Below are positions 51,610 to 64,000 of a DNA stretch of 64,000 bases, piece after piece. This stretch comes from Doris montereyensis (Eukaryota > Mollusca > Gastropoda > Nudibranchia > Dorididae). Numbering within the stretch: position 1 is the first letter of the stretch; each line of letters opens with the position of its first letter. The notes beneath the pieces are model-generated. The model ran no database searches. It had not been told where the DNA came from and worked only from the letters and a program-made list of their open reading frames with translations. The stretch lies in the NCBI GenBank assembly GCA_037039925.1, contig JAXRKP010000828.1, positions 124,501 to 188,500 on the forward strand, written 5' to 3'. The translations under genes were made by a program, and so were the position numbers.

Positions 51610-51905
51610 TCGATGCTTCCTAGCATTGAGGAAATGTATCTGTCGATACTTTCACACCACCACCAGTCTCCCACTACATTATTATATTCCCTATAATCCC
51701 AGTTAAAAATGAAACAAACTGCCCTCTATGGATACTTTGATTAATAAGCTTTGCTGGATGTCTCCTCCTAGCATCGAGAAAATTTATCTGTCGATACTTT
51801 CAACACACCAAGCTTCGACTACATTACAGTCATTATAATCCCAGACTGAAAAGGAAAAGAACTGCTACCGATACCTCGATCAAAAAGACCGCTCGATGCC
51901 TCCTG
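51610..51905 (+). repeat. Diverged tandem duplication, about 145 bp, two copies
   Basis: Both copies contain CCTAGCATYGAG, ATCTGTCGATACTTTC and CACCA..CTCCCACTACATTA-type blocks followed by TATAATCCCAG. About 75-80 per cent alike by eye. Confidence 0.7.
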
Positions 51906-52935
51906 GCTGTGATCAGCCCACTTCGTGATGACACAAGATGGCAGGATAGGGCCTAGTAAATCTAGTGTGTCAGGACGGAGTTAGCGGTGGGAGAGCGGGT
52001 TGTGAGGGGTAAAGGTGACGTTTCTTAGAAACATCGGCTCATGCTTGTTCTTCATAAGGACCATTTAATGGGGACTATTTCCTGGTCAGAATCTCTAAGT
52101 CGGTACCTGAACTGACCGGCGTGGAGGATCAAATACAATTTCCAGAAAAAGTGTACTTGTTTGTATTATTGACCCCTTAATATATATTTATTTAATAGCT
52201 TAAAGGGAAATTGGGATGGACAAAGGATACAATAACACTGACAGTGTTTTCAAAATATTACATTCCAGTTCTGCTCTATGTGTCATTTGCCGTGATAAAG
52301 AGTATGATTTAGGCCTGCAAAGGATCGCTAGAATAAAATGAATGAACGTCAATTGCTTTGTCTATAATGAGAAAATCAAATTAAAACAGAACAAAATAGT
52401 AATTCAAAAGCGAAGAAAGAAAACAAATCCATTCCCCGTGCAGTCCTTCAAGGCTATTGCTATGTCAAACTCGCCTTCGCTTCTTTTGACCCAGATTTCC
52501 GTCTCGCAGTGATCATAAAGCATTTTTGCATCAAGACTATGATTGTGCTCATAGCTGTGAACATGCGTAGCTTTGATCTTGATCATGGCTCTGAGATCTT
52601 GATCACAGTGATTAAGATCCCCTTATGATCAACCAGAAATCTATCAGTGCTCAGACCTAATGTTTGCATCCCGCTGACGCCAAAACACTTGATGTGCACA
52701 TGTGTGTTATAAAATGTACTGAGCTTGCAATACTGCTTGCTGCTCGCAATACTTTTAGAGTCACTATTCAACAGGGCAAATCATTACACATTTTCTCCCT
52801 GCTTCTACATCTACACAAACCCTTTCGTGTTAATTTACACAACAGTTGTTATTTTGTGTTTAATTCTTTTTGCTTTTTTTGTTTTGTTCCTCCAGTTGTT
52901 TTGTCTTTGATTTTTAAAAACATATAATAATATAT
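51906..52935 (+). other. Region without supported gene
   Basis: Short frames on both strands around 52404-52927 show no domain I recognise. The minus-strand GATCATGATCAAGATC stretch near 52560-52620 is a local palindromic AT/GC mix. Confidence 0.4.
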
Positions 52936-52939
52936 ATGT

Positions 52940-53060
52940 TTTAATAAGATAAGATAAGATAATTTTATTGATCTCAGATGAGAAAATTGACTTGGTCACA
53001 TGATACAATTTTACAAAGCTACAACAAACAAATTTCTATCTAAACATTAAAACACAACTA
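52940..53060 (-). repeat. (TAAGA)n with a retroelement 3'-end-like fragment
   Basis: AAGATAAGATAAGATAA followed by TTTTATTGATCTCAGATG. On the minus strand it would be a LINE 3' end with a TATCTTA-type tail. Confidence 0.5.
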
Positions 53061-53374
53061 GAATAGGTACACAAAGGGAGTAAGTGAGGGGAATGGCAAA
53101 TATGGAAAAATGTACTGTTACACTACATATAAAATTCATATTCTGACATTCTATCTAATACAGTATAGTCGATGGATAAACGCACACCCTTTGGGCACAG
53201 GAAAAAAAGCATTTTTTATGCATACCGTGTGTTTAATTTTATTATTTAGTAAAAATTTGGTCAGCCGATGTAGGTGTGTGTTTATGCAGAGTGTGCTACT
53301 ATATAACATAGAATACATATATATATATATCTAATATTGCAGTGATAGATTATGATTGTACATGATGATTGTCT

Positions 53375-53486
53375 AGCCTTACTTCTTTCACCCTCTTATT
53401 TATCCTTTCATCTTGCTGATAAATTCTCTTACTTCACCCTGAGATCACCGCAAATGATAGACGGGGTAAATTTCAATTAAACAAAT
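53375..53486 (+). repeat. Repeat C copy
   Basis: CTTACTTCACCCTGAGATCACC and GACGGGGTAAATTTCAATTA, matching 13860-13915. Confidence 0.6.
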
Positions 53487-53712
53487 ACATGAATGGTGAT
53501 TTATAATTTCACCTATCTCAGTGAGTTTTTGTTTTAACAATGTCCTTTTCTTTCATATACATATATATAGGATAAGATATGACTGACATGTTACTTGTGC
53601 AGGATTCAGAAGAAGAAAATGAGGATGTCGAACATACCTTCAAGAGCAGAGTGTAAAAACAGGTGTCAGAAATTTGCAGACATTACAGGCACAGATACAG
53701 CTCTTGCCATGT
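53487..53712 (+). pseudogene. Duplicated TDP2 first-exon segment, broken
   Basis: About 225 bases closely match 54030-54254: the upstream intron-like part (CACCTATCTCAGTGAG), the acceptor, ATGACTGACATG and most of the first exon. It carries an extra A (GTCGAACATACC against GTCGACATACC), giving a stop at GTG TAA, and is cut off by a T/A run and an antisense SINE before the end of the exon. Confidence 0.85.
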
Positions 53713-53737
53713 ATTTTTTTTTTTTTTTAAAAGAAAG

Positions 53738-54025
53738 AAGTTCCTTCAAGGCCCTTCAGGCCTATAGAGCTGGAGTTTATCTCAGTTTCTATAACGTGAA
53801 GCGGTACATGTGACAATAATCACCTCCTGTCCAGGACGCTAGTCTGATGCAGGTTTTACTCCCAAGCTAGTGCTTGTGCCCATTCGCACCTGGGTAGAGT
53901 GGGGAAAATGCGTGTTAAGTGTCTTTCCCAAGGAACACAACGTCAGACGTCGCTTTGCTAGAATTGAAATGGGGACCTCATGCTCCCCAGTCTGGCAGCC
54001 TAGCGGCTCAGCCACCAACGCCCCT
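53738..54025 (-). mobile_element. SINE family A, antisense
   Basis: Full copy from AAGTTCCTTCAAGGCCCTTC (3' end) to the head CTAGCGGCTCAGCCACCAAC. The poly-A-like TTTTTTTTTTAAAAG precedes it. It separates the two copies of the duplicated TDP2 exon. Confidence 0.9.
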
Positions 54026-54122
54026 CAAGTACATGAATGATGATTTATTATTTCACCTATCTCAGTGAGTTTGTGCTTTAACAATGTCCTTTTCTTTCAT
54101 ATATTTATATATAGGATAAGGT

Positions 54123-61978
<7,856 letters not shown>

Positions 61979-62084
61979 TTAAAAATTATTAGGCCTACAA
62001 TGATTACAAGCATACAGTATGTCTTCAATGTCTGAAGGAAAAATGATTCATTTTCTTTGTCTACAAATACTTACTTTTGATGTT

Positions 62085-62355
62085 GGTGCTAGTAGCATAG
62101 AGGCTAGATTGATGGTCTAGGGGATTTTCAAGTCCTGGGTTCGAATCCGTGCCATGCTATGGGTCCGACATTCTGTTCATAGGGAGAGAGACTAACTAAA
62201 CACACATCTCCCTACTTGACCTTTGTGCAAATGAATGTCAGCAATAGCAAGGGAAGAAAAACCGGCGACAAACTAGCAGCATCAGGTCCCCTTCGTGCCT
62301 TAGAAACAGGAATAAACTATTGTTCTATGAGTCGTAATGGGCTTGAAGTAAGTAA
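62085..62355 (+). mobile_element. SINE family A, diverged
   Basis: TAGTAGCATAGAGGCTAGAT is a decayed A box and GGGTTCGAATCC an intact B box; the body is diverged (AACTAGCAGC, CCTTAGAAACAGG). Confidence 0.75.
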
Positions 62356-62481
62356 ATTTTAAAAAAACATTATTCGTTCTTTTTACTTTAAAGAGAGGAT
62401 ATTTTTTTAACAACTGAAAGAAAAATGATTCAGCCTTTTCTTTTTGTTGGCGAATACTCATTTATTACAATGTTTTGATAA

Positions 62482-62822
62482 GTTAGTGTGGCTGAGTGGT
62501 TAGGCTGCTGGACTGGGGATCATGAGGTCCCGGGTTGAAACCAAGTAAAGCTAGGATCGGCGTTGTGTTCCTTGGGACAGACACTTCACACATATTTACC
62601 CCACTCAACCCAGGTGCAAATGGATACAACGGCTAGCTTGGGAGTAAAAACCTGCATTAGACTAGCGTCCTGTCCAGGAGGGGATTATTGTCATCTGTTC
62701 CACATACTTACGCTATTTGGAAACTGGGATGCTACTTACTTTTACTTACTTACTTACTTAATTACTTACTCACTCACTTACATACGCTGTAACGGCCTCG
62801 AAGGAACTTACTTTACTTTACT
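62482..62822 (+). mobile_element. SINE family A with expanded tail
   Basis: GGCTGAGTGGTTAGGCTGCT head, GGGTTGAAACC B box and a full body. The normal tail TGTAACGGCCTCGAAGGAAC / TTACTTTAC runs without a break into (TTAC)n; an extra TTAC patch has also appeared at 62730-62780 within the body. Confidence 0.88.
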
Positions 62823-63068
62823 TACTTACACTTACTGACTTAATTACTTACTTACTATTTTTACTTACTTGTACTTACTTATTTACTTTACTTACTTAAT
62901 CTTTACTTACTTACTTACTTACTTACTTACATACTTATTTTACTTATTTACTTACTTACTACTAATTACTTTACTTACTACTTTACTTACTTACTTACTT
63001 ACTTACTTTTTACTTACTTACTTATCTTACTTACTTAATTGCTTACTTCACTTACATACGATACTTAA

Positions 63069-63103
<35 letters not shown>

Positions 63104-63310
63104 ATTACTTTACTTACTTACTTTACTTTTACTTACTTTACTTACTTACTTATCTTACTTACTTTTACTTTACTTTACTTACTTTACTTACTTACTTACT
63201 TATCTTACTTACTTACTTTACTTACTTACTTACTTACTTTACTTACTTACTTACTTACTACTTTACTTACTTACTTACTTAATTACTTTACTTTTACTTA
63301 CTTACTTATC

Positions 63311-63344
<34 letters not shown>

Positions 63345-63700
63345 ACTTTACTTACTTACTTACTTACTTGACTTACTTACTTACTTACTTAATTACTTTA
63401 ACTTATGTTTACTTACTTACTTATTTTACTTACGCTAACTTATTTTACTTACTTTACTTTATTTACTTTACTTACTTACTTACTTACACTTACTTACTCA
63501 CTCACTCACTCACTCACTCACTCACTTACTTACTTACTTACTTTTACTTACTTACTTACATTTACTTACTTTAATTTACTTTTACTTTACTTACTTACTT
63601 TACTTACTTACTTATCTTACTTTATTTCTTACTTACTTTACTTTACTTATCTTACTTTAAGATTACTTTAGTGGAACCAATCTTACTTTACTTTGCATTG
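62823..63700 (+). repeat. (TTAC)n microsatellite, about 880 bp
   Basis: ACTT/TTAC tetramers with TTTAC, CTCA and ATTAC variants. The phase matches the TTACTTTAC end of the SINE just before it. Leu/Thr/Tyr open frames are artefacts. Confidence 0.97.
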
Positions 63701-64000
63701 ACATCTATTTCTCCTTTTACTTAACTGTTACTTACTTGTACATAACAGTAGTGGAAGACAATCTTTTGCAAATAATCAAACAAATATCTAACTTCTGCCA
63801 TGCGTGATTTTAACGGCATTTCCTGGTTGAGAAAACAAATGTTCTGTATAAAAAAGATTATTCGTCCCTCTTCTTTCTTGATTTAAAGTTTTTTAAATTG
63901 CAATTAATTTTTGTTATTGCATATAATATTCTGCTTTGAAATGCTATGGGACTTTTCATTGAATCTTTTGCTGTCATCCAAACTACCTTTGACTTGAAGA
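63701..64000 (+). other. Window end, no feature
   Basis: AT-rich sequence without coding or repeat signal that I can support. Confidence 0.6.

Overview
This window is animal nuclear DNA, most likely from a mollusc and probably a gastropod. The evidence is split genes with GT-AG introns, abundant tRNA-derived SINEs of a type familiar from molluscs, several non-LTR retrotransposon clades, DDE transposons and extreme micro/minisatellite content. The species assignment is inference. There is no sign of operons, CRISPR arrays or bacterial gene layout.

Three protein genes can be supported. (1) At 969-14780 (+) lie the last eight coding exons of a phosphoenolpyruvate-synthase/rifampicin-phosphotransferase-like enzyme whose 5' part lies before the window; a poly(A) signal is at 15347. 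(2) At 31381-32491 (-) is an apparently intron-poor diaminopimelate epimerase (DapF) with both catalytic cysteine motifs, most like the Bacteroidota form. It is a bacterial lysine/peptidoglycan enzyme sitting between animal repeats, so a horizontal-transfer candidate. (3) At 54123-61978 (+) is TDP2, tyrosyl-DNA phosphodiesterase 2, in seven exons with all four catalytic motifs. Each of the three carries one or more small indels or splice-phase mismatches, so either they are decaying or the consensus has indel errors; the sequence alone cannot decide.

Mobile DNA fills the rest: RTE-like LINE pieces (4.4-5.7 kb, 6.4-6.9 kb, 18.3-20.0 kb), an L1/Tx1-like LINE (25.7-27.1 kb, -), a CR1/Jockey-like LINE (40.6-43.2 kb, +), LINE 3' ends (17.2, 36.9, 51.1 kb), an IS630/Tc1-like transposase relic (37.9-38.8 kb), a Harbinger element with terminal repeats and a TAA target duplication (23038-25094), a TTAA-flanked piggyBac-like non-autonomous family (44781-45860, and 22549-25658, the latter split by the Harbinger element), a pogo-like MITE (12265-12970), another MITE (54545-54833) and a broken Polinton/Maverick-type DNA polymerase B (about 43.4-46.1 kb, -), itself split by the TTAA element. 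SINE families A (tRNA head) and B (tRNA head plus conserved core) occur at least eight and ten times.

Between these lie long tandem arrays with units of 10-66 bp and microsatellites such as (CT)n, (AAT)n, (TTC)n and (TTAC)n. Two arrays (54 bp at 41.95-43.19 kb and 60 bp at 38.87-39.23 kb) are in-frame amplifications of transposon coding sequence, and two others grew from SINE tails. Most long open frames in the window are low-complexity artefacts of these repeats.
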